A stretch of DNA of 64,000 bases from Pedobacter sp. FW305-3-2-15-E-R2A2 (GCF_038446955.1 NZ_CP151803.1:5766001-5830000); one strand, 5' to 3'; positions 8,053 to 17,229 are shown, counted from the stretch's first letter. Made by a program: numbers and translations. Notes: generated by a model from the sequence alone, not told the origin.

Positions 8053-8464
8053 TTTAAAAGAAAAAGTATAAAAGAAAAGTATCAGTTGAGGTGCAAAAAT
8101 AGTAAAAAAAATAGGGATACTATTCGCTGGCTCAAATCTTTTGCTGAAGGGCAAAACATTTGGAAGGCCAGCTCGTAGTACCCAATTTTTTGCTGAGCGG
8201 ACAAGCAAGGAGGTTAGGTAAGGCGGGCAAGCTGGGCTTAGGCGAAGAGGGCATTGGAAGGATTTTTTTAATCAGCGGGCAGTTAGGAGGACAAGTTAGG
8301 ACCAGAGAAGAGGGAAATACCTGGGACAGAGACAGGTGGGAACTGGGCATACAGCGGAAGTTTACTCTAAAGCGAAAAGAACATTGGGTTTAAAGGGAGG
8401 ATTAAACACTAATTTAGTTTTAGGAGACAATATTGAATAACTTGAGTGCTTTAATGAGAAAAAA
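8053..8464. other. 412-bp intergenic region, purine-rich on the plus strand
   Basis: It holds the valS promoter near its left end. From about 8160 to 8400 the plus strand is strikingly G+A rich with few C-rich runs, with loosely repeated motifs (GCGGGCAAG/GCGGGCAGT, TTAGGTAAGG/TTAGGAGG). Short open frames cross it on both strands (8132-8350 minus, 8160-8393 plus) but are low-complexity and resemble nothing known. Confidence 0.5.
8094..8101 (-). promoter_or_regulatory. valS -7 promoter element TATTTTTG
   Basis: Exact TAnnTTTG match on the minus strand, 41 nt before the chosen valS start; it supports the start at 8052 over the longer reading frame. Confidence 0.65.
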
Positions 8465-8914
8465 ATGAGAGATAAACGATTTGTTGCCATTCACCGTGGG
8501 GGTTCGCTTAGCAGAGAAGAACATAATCAATTGATAAAATGGGCTCATGCTTGTGTTTGTCATGTGTTGACTCTTCTTCCAAGGGGCATCGATGAGCGTT
8601 TAAATGATGCGCTGGATGTTGCAAAGGCCTGGGAGAATGAGCAGGCTTCAGTTGGGGAAGCAAGAAATGCATCTTTACAAGCTATTGCGGTTGCCAATGA
8701 GTCTTCCGATCCGGTTTCAATTGCCATTGCACGGTCAGTTGGACATGCAGTTGCCACGGCCCATATGGCTGACCACTCGTTAAGAGCCGCAGAATATGCC
8801 TTGAAAGCAATAAAGGCAGCAAACAAATCAATTGAGAAAGAAAGAAAATGGCAAGATGAACACATGCCGCCGGAAGTTAGGGTGCTTCTTTTATCGGCCC
8901 GGTATAAAAGCTAA
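8465..8914 (+). CDS. Imm5-like putative immunity protein, orphan
   Basis: 149 residues, all-alpha and soluble. The segments ALDVAKAWENEQASVGEARN and ARSVGHAVATAHMADHSLRA follow the pattern of Imm5 immunity proteins (conserved GEAR, GHAxATAHxADH and a C-terminal ERxWQ, here ERKWQDEHMP). Such proteins usually protect against polymorphic toxins, but no toxin gene or secretion marker lies beside it; the flanks are valS and a peptidase. It could be a stand-alone immunity gene or a domesticated one. The start is the first ATG after AT-rich DNA; a nearby ATG at 8454 is in another frame. Confidence 0.8.
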   Translation: MRDKRFVAIHRGGSLSREEHNQLIKWAHACVCHVLTLLPRGIDERLNDALDVAKAWENEQASVGEARNASLQAIAVANESSDPVSIAIARSVGHAVATAHMADHSLRAAEYALKAIKAANKSIEKERKWQDEHMPPEVRVLLLSARYKS

Positions 8915-8966
8915 ACAGGTCAGCATCATGCAATATCATCCTGCTCTTGAAACTTAATTTTATAAA

Positions 8967-9048
8967 AAAAAAAGCCTATGTGCTTTGAGGACCTGTAAAA
9001 TCTTTCCTTCAAAAGATTTTGAGACCGAAAAGTACATAGGCTTTTTTT
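8967..9048. terminator. Nested hairpin, bidirectional terminator
   Basis: The outer arms AAAAAAAGCCTATGT (8967-8981) and ACATAGGCTTTTTTT (9034-9048) pair perfectly over 15 bp. The 52-base interior holds a second hairpin (AAAATCTTT/AAAGATTTT). A- and T-runs make it usable from both sides, between the Imm5-like gene and the convergent peptidase gene. The long structured interior is unusual for a plain terminator. Confidence 0.7.
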
Positions 9049-9113
9049 AACGTAAAACTTTAATGCAAAACTCTAATGCGAGCCTAAACATAAAGTTTTG
9101 CATCAAAGCCGGA

Positions 9114-11267
9114 TTACTTCAAATGAAGCATAAAATAATCCGTTACCTTTTGATAAAGATGTGCACGGTCTTTACCTGTCACATTATGCTCATGTCCCGG
9201 ATAAATCATATAATCTACCTGAACATTTTTATCAACGGCATGTTTTACAAAATCAACTGTATTCTGTTGCAATACCACCGGATCCTGTATTCCATGAATC
9301 AATAGCAAATTCCCTTTCAGGTTCCCTGCTTTGTCGGACAAGTTTGTAGCAGCAAAGCCTTCAGGGTTTTCCTGAGGAGTATCCATATAACGTTCAGTAT
9401 ACATCACCTCATAGAATTTCCAATTGATCACCGCTCCACCTGCAACCGCAGCTTTAAAGACACCAGGATGATTTACCATAAAATCAACGGTGTTAAAACC
9501 ACCAAAGCTCCAGCCAAATAAGCCCATATTGCTGCTGTCTACATAAGGTAAACCTTTCAAATGATCGACCGCTTTCATCATGTCTTCCATTTGAACATCA
9601 CCAACTTTTCTGAACATAGACTGTTCGAAAGCTTTACCTCTGTTATCACTGCCGCGGGTATCAATGGTCAGCACCACATATCCCTGCTGTGCCATATACC
9701 TGAACCAGTAATCGCCGGCTCCGGCATTCCAGCTATTGGTAATCAATTGCGCGTGAGAACCACCATACCAGTAAACAATGACAGGATATTTTTTAGTATT
9801 ATCAAAGTTGGTCGGTTTATACAGACTGCAATAAATATCATCGCCAGTATTACTTTTGATGGTAAAGATCGAAGACTTTTCTGTAGCATAAGCGGCAAGT
9901 GGATTGGCCGCTGTAAGTAAAACTTTAGTTTTAGCAGAAGCAGTTTCCACAAGCTGGATCACCCTTGGCTGATCCTGGTTACTATAGCTGTCGATCACCG
10001 TATTTCCAGAGCTGCTTACCTGTGCATTATGAACGGCAGATCCCTGAGTAATCCTTTTCGATTTTCCGGATTTGAGGTCCAATACATATAGATTTCTCGT
10101 GATCGGAGATTCTTCGGTAGATACATAGTAAAGCTGATCACCTTTAGGGTTAAAGCCCTTTACTTCGATCACTTCCCAGTTGCCTTTGGTCAGTTGTTTT
10201 AAGACTTTCCCTTTAAGGTCATACAGGTATAAATGATTCCATCCATCGCGGTTACTCTGCCAGATAAATTTCGAAGGATCAGTTTTAAGGAACAACATCG
10301 GCACCAATGGCTCCACATACTTTTCGTCTTTTTCCTCGAAGATGGTTTTGATAAAATCACCTGTTGTTGCATCATATTGATTGAGCTTCATGTGATTTTG
10401 TCCACGGTTTAAGACCGCAATGTATATAAATTTATCGTCCGGACTCCAGGCAATATTAGTCAGGTATTGCTCTGCCGGCTGACCGGTTTTCAGGTATACT
10501 GTAGTCTTTGTTTCTGCGTTATAAACACCAACGGTTACCTCATGACTCTTATCTCCGGCCATTGGATATTTGATATTTACATTCTTTGCAGGGCGTGAGG
10601 TCCAGTCGATGATCGGGTAGTCCGAAACCATTTGCTGATCCATTCTGTAGAAAGCCAGCTGTTTGCCATTGTTACTCCAGAAGGTTCCTTTAGAGATTCC
10701 AAATTCATCTCTGTGAACAGAAGAAGCATAGACGATGTCTTTGGTTCCATCAGTAGTTACTTGTTTTGCTTCTTTTCCGTCGGATACGAACAGGTTGAAG
10801 TTGTCCAGGTAAGCCACATAACCGGCTTCACTTTCTTCAGCATTTGTTTTCTCCGCCAGGTCTGCACTAACCACCGTTTTATACGTGTTCTTTGCAGGGT
10901 TAAAAGCTACTTTAGCACCATTCAGGAACAGGATCCAGTCGGCACCCTGATTGAATTGAATAAAAGGCATTGCCTTTAAAGTGTCCTTTTGTACCGCTTT
11001 TAATTTCTGGTTCAACTGGCTGAGGGTAAGGAAAGGTTGCTCTTCTTTAGATTTGAAATTACCAGTGATCCATACCGGGCCATTGGCCAGACGTTTTGCA
11101 TATACATAATCTTCAGTTCCATAAATGAACTGGATCTGTGACAGGTTTTCAGGGGCAAGGGTAGTGCGGGCATTACTCATTGCATCCTGCATGGTCAGTG
11201 TTTTATTCTGGGCGATTCCATAAAAAGCAATCGACACCAACTGACATACTAAAATAAATTTCTTCAT
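9114..11267 (-). CDS. Dipeptidyl peptidase IV family serine peptidase (S9B)
   Basis: 717 residues from MKKFILVCQLVSIAFYGIAQ, a Sec signal peptide; the longer frame from 11330 would run through the promoter. The enzyme probably cleaves X-Pro dipeptides from peptide N-termini in the periplasm. An N-terminal eight-bladed propeller (DPPIV_N; repeated WSPDDKFIY- and DLKSGK-type blades) is followed by an alpha/beta-hydrolase domain. The catalytic triad is visible: Ser in GWSFGG (about 587), Asp in HGIQDP (about 662) and His in YPGHEH (about 692). It is a single gene with its own TAnnTTTG promoter 20 nt upstream and a terminator after it. Confidence 0.95.
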   Translation of the reverse strand: MKKFILVCQLVSIAFYGIAQNKTLTMQDAMSNARTTLAPENLSQIQFIYGTEDYVYAKRLANGPVWITGNFKSKEEQPFLTLSQLNQKLKAVQKDTLKAMPFIQFNQGADWILFLNGAKVAFNPAKNTYKTVVSADLAEKTNAEESEAGYVAYLDNFNLFVSDGKEAKQVTTDGTKDIVYASSVHRDEFGISKGTFWSNNGKQLAFYRMDQQMVSDYPIIDWTSRPAKNVNIKYPMAGDKSHEVTVGVYNAETKTTVYLKTGQPAEQYLTNIAWSPDDKFIYIAVLNRGQNHMKLNQYDATTGDFIKTIFEEKDEKYVEPLVPMLFLKTDPSKFIWQSNRDGWNHLYLYDLKGKVLKQLTKGNWEVIEVKGFNPKGDQLYYVSTEESPITRNLYVLDLKSGKSKRITQGSAVHNAQVSSSGNTVIDSYSNQDQPRVIQLVETASAKTKVLLTAANPLAAYATEKSSIFTIKSNTGDDIYCSLYKPTNFDNTKKYPVIVYWYGGSHAQLITNSWNAGAGDYWFRYMAQQGYVVLTIDTRGSDNRGKAFEQSMFRKVGDVQMEDMMKAVDHLKGLPYVDSSNMGLFGWSFGGFNTVDFMVNHPGVFKAAVAGGAVINWKFYEVMYTERYMDTPQENPEGFAATNLSDKAGNLKGNLLLIHGIQDPVVLQQNTVDFVKHAVDKNVQVDYMIYPGHEHNVTGKDRAHLYQKVTDYFMLHLK

Positions 11268-11287
11268 TGTTTTTGTAATTGATGCGC

Positions 11288-11295
11288 CAAATGTA
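11288..11295 (-). promoter_or_regulatory. Dipeptidyl peptidase -7 promoter element TACATTTG
   Basis: Exact TAnnTTTG match on the minus strand, 20 nt before the ATG at 11267; it decides the start of the peptidase. Confidence 0.65.
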
Positions 11296-11369
11296 ACAAT
11301 TAACAGCGGACGAGTGTTAGGCTGCAACAATATTGCAACACTATTGTGATCATTTGGGCATCGTGATTC

Positions 11370-12875
11370 CTATGGAAATTTGTCAAACAATGTCTCTCCC
11401 TTCCTCGTAAGCATATATTTCCCACTCTTGTTTGAACCAATAAACAAAACATATCCCATTTCTTTAAGTGTTTTCATATCCCTTTGCCCTGTTGCTCTCT
11501 TGATATCAAAAGCTGTCATAAGATTTCTTAGTGTTAAGCCGTTCTTTTCATAAATAAGTCTGATTTCATCGACTAGCCTATTTTGAACCTGAATATTTAT
11601 AGCATCATTTATAGCATCATCTCCATTTATAGCATCATTTATAGCATCATTTATAGCATCATCAGTTACCTCCTTTATGGTATCATCTGTTTCATAAAGT
11701 ATTTCACCAATCGGAATAATGGTTTTGAACAACTTATCTTCGATGAATTGAGGTTCTCTACCCGGACTATAATCCTTTAGATATCGGTAGACATTTAATA
11801 TCCCAGATCCTAATTCGTCGACCCTTCCTAGTTGAATAAAAAACTTAGCGATCAAGGGGTTTTTAGGAAAAGGGACGAAATGATCAGGTAACAGCAATCC
11901 GTTACCATGTGGGTTATTAGCGTTAATAATCTCTACATAATCCTTATAGATAATAAAAGTACTCGGATGGGCATCAATATATTCACGATGAACAATCAGA
12001 TTGGCAATCACCTCTCTGAAAATATGGGATCTTAAACTGATCCTTTGATCCCCCTGTAAATAGAATTTATCCGGCAAATGTTTTTCAACGAATGAATTCA
12101 GCTGATCGTAGGCTTCAATTAAGTTAGTTTGTATATAAGACCTGTCGTCGTAACGAAATAAATCATTTTTACGAACCATTGCGTCAATCTTAAAATGAGA
12201 TAGAACATTGACAATGGTTTCGTCCTTACCGAACAACAGAACTGCGGCAAGATTGTATCCTTCAAGATTCGAAATGGGATCTTTACCATATAGACCAGCA
12301 ATTTTCAATAATTGTTCGTCACCAAGACCTAGCCATGGATGATTTGTATTATTATTCCGGATCAGATTTCTGACTGTAGCAAATAATTCAGACTTAAAAT
12401 CTGACAGGGTCAATGCAGGATAAATGATTGCCTCTGAATAATAGTTGCGTTTCCGATTATAAAGTAGCGCAATATGAGAGAGTTGAGTAACCTTATAATC
12501 ACCCTGATGCCCCCTGTCATAGATGTATTTCCCACACTTATGAACTTCAGAACTTTGAGGAACAGCAATATGAAGAATTAGCTTCCCTTCAAGCTCATAA
12601 ACTTTGGGATGCAAGATAAAGGGAGGATCTAGTTTACTGGGATTATTGGACAAATTGACAAGATCTGATATAATGCGATCAACATATTCAGGTCTGATCC
12701 CGTTTAATGTTCCATCATCCTTAACCCCGAGAAATACATCTCCCCCCTCCCGGTTAAGCATTGCACAAATACTTTCAAATAAATTATCAGGAAGGAACTC
12801 CGTTGATGCCAATTTAAACTCAAGTCGGAGTCCCTCCTTCTGTTCCAGTATTTTTCTGATTCGATGCATACCCAT
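11370..12875 (-). CDS. AlbA_2 domain / ATP-binding protein with NDAI repeats
   Basis: 501 residues. The N-terminus is an AlbA_2 (Schlafen-like) DNA/RNA-binding domain (EGLRLEFKLAS, GGDVFLGVKDDG). A middle domain resembles the HATPase_c_4 module of these proteins (FREVIANLIVHREY, RVDELGSGILNVYRYL), and a C-terminal winged helix (LTLRNLMTAFDIKRATGQRD) ends it. Between the last two lies a low-complexity linker of repeated NDAI units encoded by five 12-bp DNA repeats. Proteins of this class are usually annotated as transcriptional regulators or ATP-binding proteins; some act in stress or phage defence, but nothing here proves that. It stands alone downstream of the phosphoesterase gene. The start could also be the second ATG (12869). 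Confidence 0.88.
   Translation of the reverse strand: MGMHRIRKILEQKEGLRLEFKLASTEFLPDNLFESICAMLNREGGDVFLGVKDDGTLNGIRPEYVDRIISDLVNLSNNPSKLDPPFILHPKVYELEGKLILHIAVPQSSEVHKCGKYIYDRGHQGDYKVTQLSHIALLYNRKRNYYSEAIIYPALTLSDFKSELFATVRNLIRNNNTNHPWLGLGDEQLLKIAGLYGKDPISNLEGYNLAAVLLFGKDETIVNVLSHFKIDAMVRKNDLFRYDDRSYIQTNLIEAYDQLNSFVEKHLPDKFYLQGDQRISLRSHIFREVIANLIVHREYIDAHPSTFIIYKDYVEIINANNPHGNGLLLPDHFVPFPKNPLIAKFFIQLGRVDELGSGILNVYRYLKDYSPGREPQFIEDKLFKTIIPIGEILYETDDTIKEVTDDAINDAINDAINGDDAINDAINIQVQNRLVDEIRLIYEKNGLTLRNLMTAFDIKRATGQRDMKTLKEMGYVLFIGSNKSGKYMLTRKGETLFDKFP
11595..11660. repeat. 12-bp tandem repeat, five copies, inside the AlbA gene
   Basis: The unit ATTTATAGCATC occurs at 11595, 11607, 11625, 11637 and 11649, with a 6-bp insertion (ATCTCC) between copies two and three. 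On the coding strand each copy encodes N-D-A-I. Copy number changes would keep the frame. Confidence 0.95.
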
Positions 12876-12930
12876 ATGTCTAATCTATTCATTACAGACT
12901 ATTCAGTGGTAGCGAAATCGTAATAATAAG

Positions 12931-15339
12931 TTAATTAATTTTCATAGCATACACATTTCCGGCAAAATCAACTACAAAGAGGTCCTTACCTTGCAATACC
13001 GGATCTGCAAAGACAGGGGCACCGAGATTTAGCTTTTGTAATACCGCACCTGAATCTTCATTAACCACATAAAGATGGCCATCAGAAGCACCGAACAACA
13101 ATTCATTTCCGTGTTTTACAACCGTACTTTCCACTGTTCCTGATTCCGGTCCGGTATAGGGAGCAGAATAAACCAGGGCATTTCCCGTAGGTCTGTTCCA
13201 TACTTCTTTTAAGGTTGTCAGGTCGTAGGCCACTACTCCGTTTTTTGCCGTAGGCATCACGATATATTTATCCGTAATCAGAGGTGTAGCCATCACTTTA
13301 AACTCGTAACCTGCTTCGATCTTATCCAGGTTTTTGCCTGTTAAAGGATCTAGAATAAATAAGGTATTTAATCCCGTGATGTACAGTTTACCATCTTTAT
13401 AGATCCCTGTACTGCTTCTGAAGCGGAGTCCTTCGTCGCTTCTTTTCCACAATAGTTTTCCTGTTTTACGGTCATGTGCAAATAAGCTCTGCCAGTTGCT
13501 TCCGGTAATGATGACCTCTCCTGCGATGGTCATCTTTTCCGGGGTTCCCTCTCCGCCGGTCCATTCTTTGTTTGTCCATAAGGTCTTTCCTGTTGCCACT
13601 TCCAGCGCCTGGAAATAAGCTCCGGAGCCTGTATAATAGATTCCTTTTTCTGCAATTCCGCCAGACACATAACCAGGAAGGTTTTTCATTCCCAAGTCCT
13701 TTTTCCAGATTAATGTTCCATTACTTGCTTTCAGCGCATAAGTAAAGCCTTCCATATCCGTACATAAGATCAATCCTGAATCGTAAGAAATTGCATGTTT
13801 CACAGAATTCCGGGTTTTAAAATGCCAGGCGATTTTTCCTGTTTTCGCGTCCAATGCTGTTACGCCACACAAAAGGTTATTCGCATCGTCTATTGTTGCT
13901 GTAAACAATTTTCCTTCTGCAAGTAAAGGGTTGGCTTTCCATACGCTTCCTTTAACGTTATTCGTCCATTTCAACGACAAATGAGTCGCCTTGCCTGGTG
14001 TTGATGTTGTTGTTGGATTACTGCCCAGTGGCAAACTGAATTCCTGTTTCTGGATATATTCTTGTCCGTCGTTGAAGCTCAGTTCCGTCTGAATGGTCAG
14101 GGATTTCCCTTTCGATAGCTTTGCTACCGGAACCTGTCCGGACCAGCTCCAATCCGTATTTGCAGTCAAAACTGTGGTGCTGAGTCTATTTCCTTTTTCA
14201 TCATAGATGATACTTTTTGCAGATTTCAGCATCGTCTCACTATCGTAGATATTCGCATTGATCTGCAATGCGCCGTCTTTTACCCATACCATATCCTTGC
14301 CCGAAGGACTGTTGACCACCAAATGTTTATGCAGGTAAGTATAATGCGGTTTGATCTCTTTTACCCCATCCTTATCAATCTCAATGGATAGAAATTGTCC
14401 GGCAGAGTTGTCTATTCCCCCCATGCCTGGCGAGGCCGAAGAGATGTACTGAATGCCTGTTTTATCGCTCTTTCTGACAAAGTTATTATGCCAGTGCCCA
14501 TATACCCATGCTTTCAGGTTGCGCTCATTCAGTGGAATGGAATCGTTCCTTCCTTTGAGCACAAACTGATCATTATACGTCAGAAGGTCATGATTGAAGA
14601 TGATCACCGGTTTGTTTTTATCCGTTGCAGCAAGGTCATTCTTCATCCAGCTGATCACCTCATCTACGGTGTAGGAAGGCTGAACATCTCCCGAACGCAT
14701 TGGCGTAACGATAAAATGTGCAGGTCCTGCATCGAAGGAATAATATACAGGGCCGAACAGGTTTTCAAATAATTCTTCCCCATAGGCACCTTTTACCAGA
14801 TCGTGGTTTCCGATGCAATAGAACACCTGTTTACCTAACGTTTCCGCCGTCACCTGACTGGCATGAAAATTAAGCCCTTTTTCGTAACAGATATCTCCTG
14901 TATGTACAATGAAACTGATGTCCTGCTTTTTGGAGAAGTTCTTTAAGTTACCAATCCAGTCGTTGTATTTATCAGTCTCTGTATCGGTGATTTGCAGCAT
15001 TTTTACGGAAGCGCCCGCACTGGTCGGATCTGGCAACAACCCGAAATTATACACTTTTAACTTATCGTCGGTTTTGATATAATGTTTATCCGCAAGTTTA
15101 TATCCCGAAGGGAGAGTTACGAATATAAACCTTGTTTTGGCATGTCCAGGCAGGTTAAAATTCCCATCCTGATCCGTGCGGACCACATGCTGTCCATCAG
15201 AAACCGCCACTCCTGCCATCCCTTTTTCCAGGCCATCGGCCATTTTATTTCCGTTCTTATCTACAAAGACCTTGCCTTTGTATTGTGCCCCTGCAACCGA
15301 AGTCAGCAGTGCCATTGTGACCATTAAAATTAACCTCAT
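12931..15339 (-). CDS. Calcineurin-like phosphoesterase fused to PQQ-type beta-propeller
   Basis: 802 residues with a Sec signal peptide (MRLILMVTMALLTSVAGAQ). Residues about 20-100 are an Ig/carboxypeptidase-regulatory-like domain with a calcium-type DxNGNxxxD loop (metallophosphoesterase N-terminal type). Residues about 110-330 are a calcineurin-like phosphoesterase (HTGDICYE, GNHD, FNHD, GHWH); the first metal motif, normally DxH, reads TDTET, so that ligand is altered. The C-terminal half is a PQQ-like propeller with repeated GKxLW and DGxLY blades. Periplasmic. It is the last gene of the SusCD locus but sits behind a strong terminator, so it may be made at a lower level. The substrate is unknown. 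Confidence 0.88.
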   Translation of the reverse strand: MRLILMVTMALLTSVAGAQYKGKVFVDKNGNKMADGLEKGMAGVAVSDGQHVVRTDQDGNFNLPGHAKTRFIFVTLPSGYKLADKHYIKTDDKLKVYNFGLLPDPTSAGASVKMLQITDTETDKYNDWIGNLKNFSKKQDISFIVHTGDICYEKGLNFHASQVTAETLGKQVFYCIGNHDLVKGAYGEELFENLFGPVYYSFDAGPAHFIVTPMRSGDVQPSYTVDEVISWMKNDLAATDKNKPVIIFNHDLLTYNDQFVLKGRNDSIPLNERNLKAWVYGHWHNNFVRKSDKTGIQYISSASPGMGGIDNSAGQFLSIEIDKDGVKEIKPHYTYLHKHLVVNSPSGKDMVWVKDGALQINANIYDSETMLKSAKSIIYDEKGNRLSTTVLTANTDWSWSGQVPVAKLSKGKSLTIQTELSFNDGQEYIQKQEFSLPLGSNPTTTSTPGKATHLSLKWTNNVKGSVWKANPLLAEGKLFTATIDDANNLLCGVTALDAKTGKIAWHFKTRNSVKHAISYDSGLILCTDMEGFTYALKASNGTLIWKKDLGMKNLPGYVSGGIAEKGIYYTGSGAYFQALEVATGKTLWTNKEWTGGEGTPEKMTIAGEVIITGSNWQSLFAHDRKTGKLLWKRSDEGLRFRSSTGIYKDGKLYITGLNTLFILDPLTGKNLDKIEAGYEFKVMATPLITDKYIVMPTAKNGVVAYDLTTLKEVWNRPTGNALVYSAPYTGPESGTVESTVVKHGNELLFGASDGHLYVVNEDSGAVLQKLNLGAPVFADPVLQGKDLFVVDFAGNVYAMKIN

Positions 15340-15367
15340 TATTTCTATTTGTGTGTGTTTTAAAATA

Positions 15368-15400
15368 TAAAAAAAGCAGCAGGTCTTTCAACCTGCTGCT
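15368..15400 (-). terminator. Intrinsic terminator between susD and the phosphoesterase gene
   Basis: On the minus strand AGCAGCAGGT and ACCTGCTGCT (arms 15391-15400 and 15375-15384) pair perfectly around a 6-base loop and are followed by seven T. It ends the SusCD message or attenuates reading into the phosphoesterase gene. Confidence 0.85.
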
Positions 15401-15429
15401 GGACTAAGGCATTAATTCTTCATCGTTCA

Positions 15430-17229
15430 TTACCAGCCGAACACCTGTTTCAGCTGTGGGTTTACGACCATTTCACTAATTGGAATTGGTCTGTAATAAT
15501 ATTTAGGCTCCATAAAAATCCTTGGCTGATCTCTGTCGCGGGTAAAGGCGATGAAACCAGAAGTTCCCTTGCTCAGGTAGAAATTCTGGTCTTTTCCATC
15601 CTTATCCTTCAGGTAATACTTAGATAGTTTTTCTCTGACAGCTGCTGGCAAACCTGCAATTGCAGATTCATCATTTGGAGAAGCCAGGATGGCGATGTCC
15701 GGTTGCCCGTCGCCGGTCACATCCATTGCACCCAATGCGGGAACATACATCCCCTGCTGACTATCCTGAAACAGCTTACCTGATTTCCAGCGCATCAAAT
15801 CATCAAAACGACGACCTTCGCAAGCCAGCTCTACCCTTCTCTCTCTGCGGATTTCCAGTAACAATGCCCGGTTTGAAGCGTTTGCATTTGGATAAGTAGC
15901 CGATAAAACAGGATCCAATGCAACACCTACATTCATTGAAGGCATTTTTACACGTGCACGCAGCAGGTTAACCGTTTGGTCCAGATCGGCCTGACCGATG
16001 GTTCCGGATTCAGCTTTCGCTTCCGCATTGATCAACAATACTTCTGCATACCTGAAGATCGGCAAATCGGTATAATTCAGTTCCCATCCTTGTCGCAGGT
16101 CTGCAGAACGTGGATAAAACTTGATCTGGTTGTAGCCTCCTAATGTAGGCTTGATCCGGTAAGGTTCATCCAATGTGCTCGCGCCCCTGAATGCCGGATT
16201 GATAATGGTTTCCATCATTCTCGGATCACGGTCTGCAAAAACTTCCGTGTATACTTTGGTATCATATCCGGGGCTGGACGTGAAAGGCGTACCATCAGTT
16301 TTCAGATAGGTATCTGCAAGATTTCTGCTCAGCGACCAGGTATAATCAAGAACGGTATGGCTGTTGTTTCCCAGTCCCAGTTCTTTGCTGTAATCTGCCA
16401 GCATGATCACTTCTTTATTTGCGGTAAGGTTGGCACTGGCGAACAAGTCCCGATAATCCAATCCTCCTTTTCCCGTGTTCGTGATGCTGAATCCACCATC
16501 TTTCATGATTTTTGCCGAGGCAACAATTGCCGCATCCAGGAAGCGCTGATAATCGCCGCTCAACTGAATTTCATCATGATATTTTCTGAAAGTACCTTCA
16601 TGCAAGGCGAAGCGCGACAATAAGGTCAGTGCCGCCCATTTTGTAACGCGGGTATTGGTGCCATCCGGTTTGATATTTTCTGCTGCATAGTTCAGATCGC
16701 TCAATACCGAGTCCGCCACCAGTGCCCTTGGGTCCTGGCCCTTCATTAAGGCCGGATCATCCGCCGTTAACGTTTTACTGAACCAGGGAACATTGTGGTA
16801 TTTCTTTATTTTTTCAAAATAGAAATTGGCGCGGAAGAAGCGTGCAATACCTACGAAGTGTCTGATCAGTGCAGGATCGCCCTTTACCTGAGGGATGTGA
16901 TCCAGCATGAAATTAATCCTCCGTAATGCTTCCCAATCTGCTTTGCCCCAACCACTGGCATTGGCCGAGGATAAGCCACCTCTTACCAGCAGGTCTACTT
17001 CCCCATCGGCATTATAGTTCGCGATATTATCCGAATTGATGTCCGAATAGCTTGGAGAAAGATACCTGTAAAAGCCATTGCTATAGGTTTCCAAATCGGC
17101 CGGCGACTGGAAGAATGAGCCTTCTGTAATTTCTGTTTGCGGATCTCTCTGCAGGAAGTCTTTCTTGCAGGCAGTCATCCCTATAGTAATCAATCCTAAA
17201 GCAAGGATATATGTTGTTCTTAGTTTCAT
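15430..17229 (-). CDS. SusD/RagB family outer-membrane lipoprotein
   Basis: 599 residues. Lipoprotein signal with lipobox ITIGMTAC/KKDFL, then the SusD N-terminal pattern (DFLQRDPQTEITEGSFFQ) and TPR-rich fold (RIHRR-like RRINFMLDHI, FRANFYFEKIKKYHNVPWF). The C-terminal half has the typical LLEIRRERRVELACEGRRFDDLMRW. It caps the SusC barrel and binds glycan at the cell surface. It starts 16 bp after the susC stop, so the two are one message. The length is normal for the family. Confidence 0.95.
   Translation of the reverse strand: MKLRTTYILALGLITIGMTACKKDFLQRDPQTEITEGSFFQSPADLETYSNGFYRYLSPSYSDINSDNIANYNADGEVDLLVRGGLSSANASGWGKADWEALRRINFMLDHIPQVKGDPALIRHFVGIARFFRANFYFEKIKKYHNVPWFSKTLTADDPALMKGQDPRALVADSVLSDLNYAAENIKPDGTNTRVTKWAALTLLSRFALHEGTFRKYHDEIQLSGDYQRFLDAAIVASAKIMKDGGFSITNTGKGGLDYRDLFASANLTANKEVIMLADYSKELGLGNNSHTVLDYTWSLSRNLADTYLKTDGTPFTSSPGYDTKVYTEVFADRDPRMMETIINPAFRGASTLDEPYRIKPTLGGYNQIKFYPRSADLRQGWELNYTDLPIFRYAEVLLINAEAKAESGTIGQADLDQTVNLLRARVKMPSMNVGVALDPVLSATYPNANASNRALLLEIRRERRVELACEGRRFDDLMRWKSGKLFQDSQQGMYVPALGAMDVTGDGQPDIAILASPNDESAIAGLPAAVREKLSKYYLKDKDGKDQNFYLSKGTSGFIAFTRDRDQPRIFMEPKYYYRPIPISEMVVNPQLKQVFGW

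Noticed and set aside
8132..8393. Open frames on both strands in the purine-rich block
   Set aside because: Low-complexity translations (Pro/Ser/Leu-rich or Gly/Arg-rich), no family likeness, no promoter.
11595..11660. CRISPR-like array
   Set aside because: Units of 12 bp in direct tandem without unique spacers, inside a coding frame; a coding minisatellite.
14395..14772. Long antisense frames inside minus-strand genes, such as this 125-codon one
   Set aside because: They lie fully within well-recognised genes on the other strand and show no family likeness.
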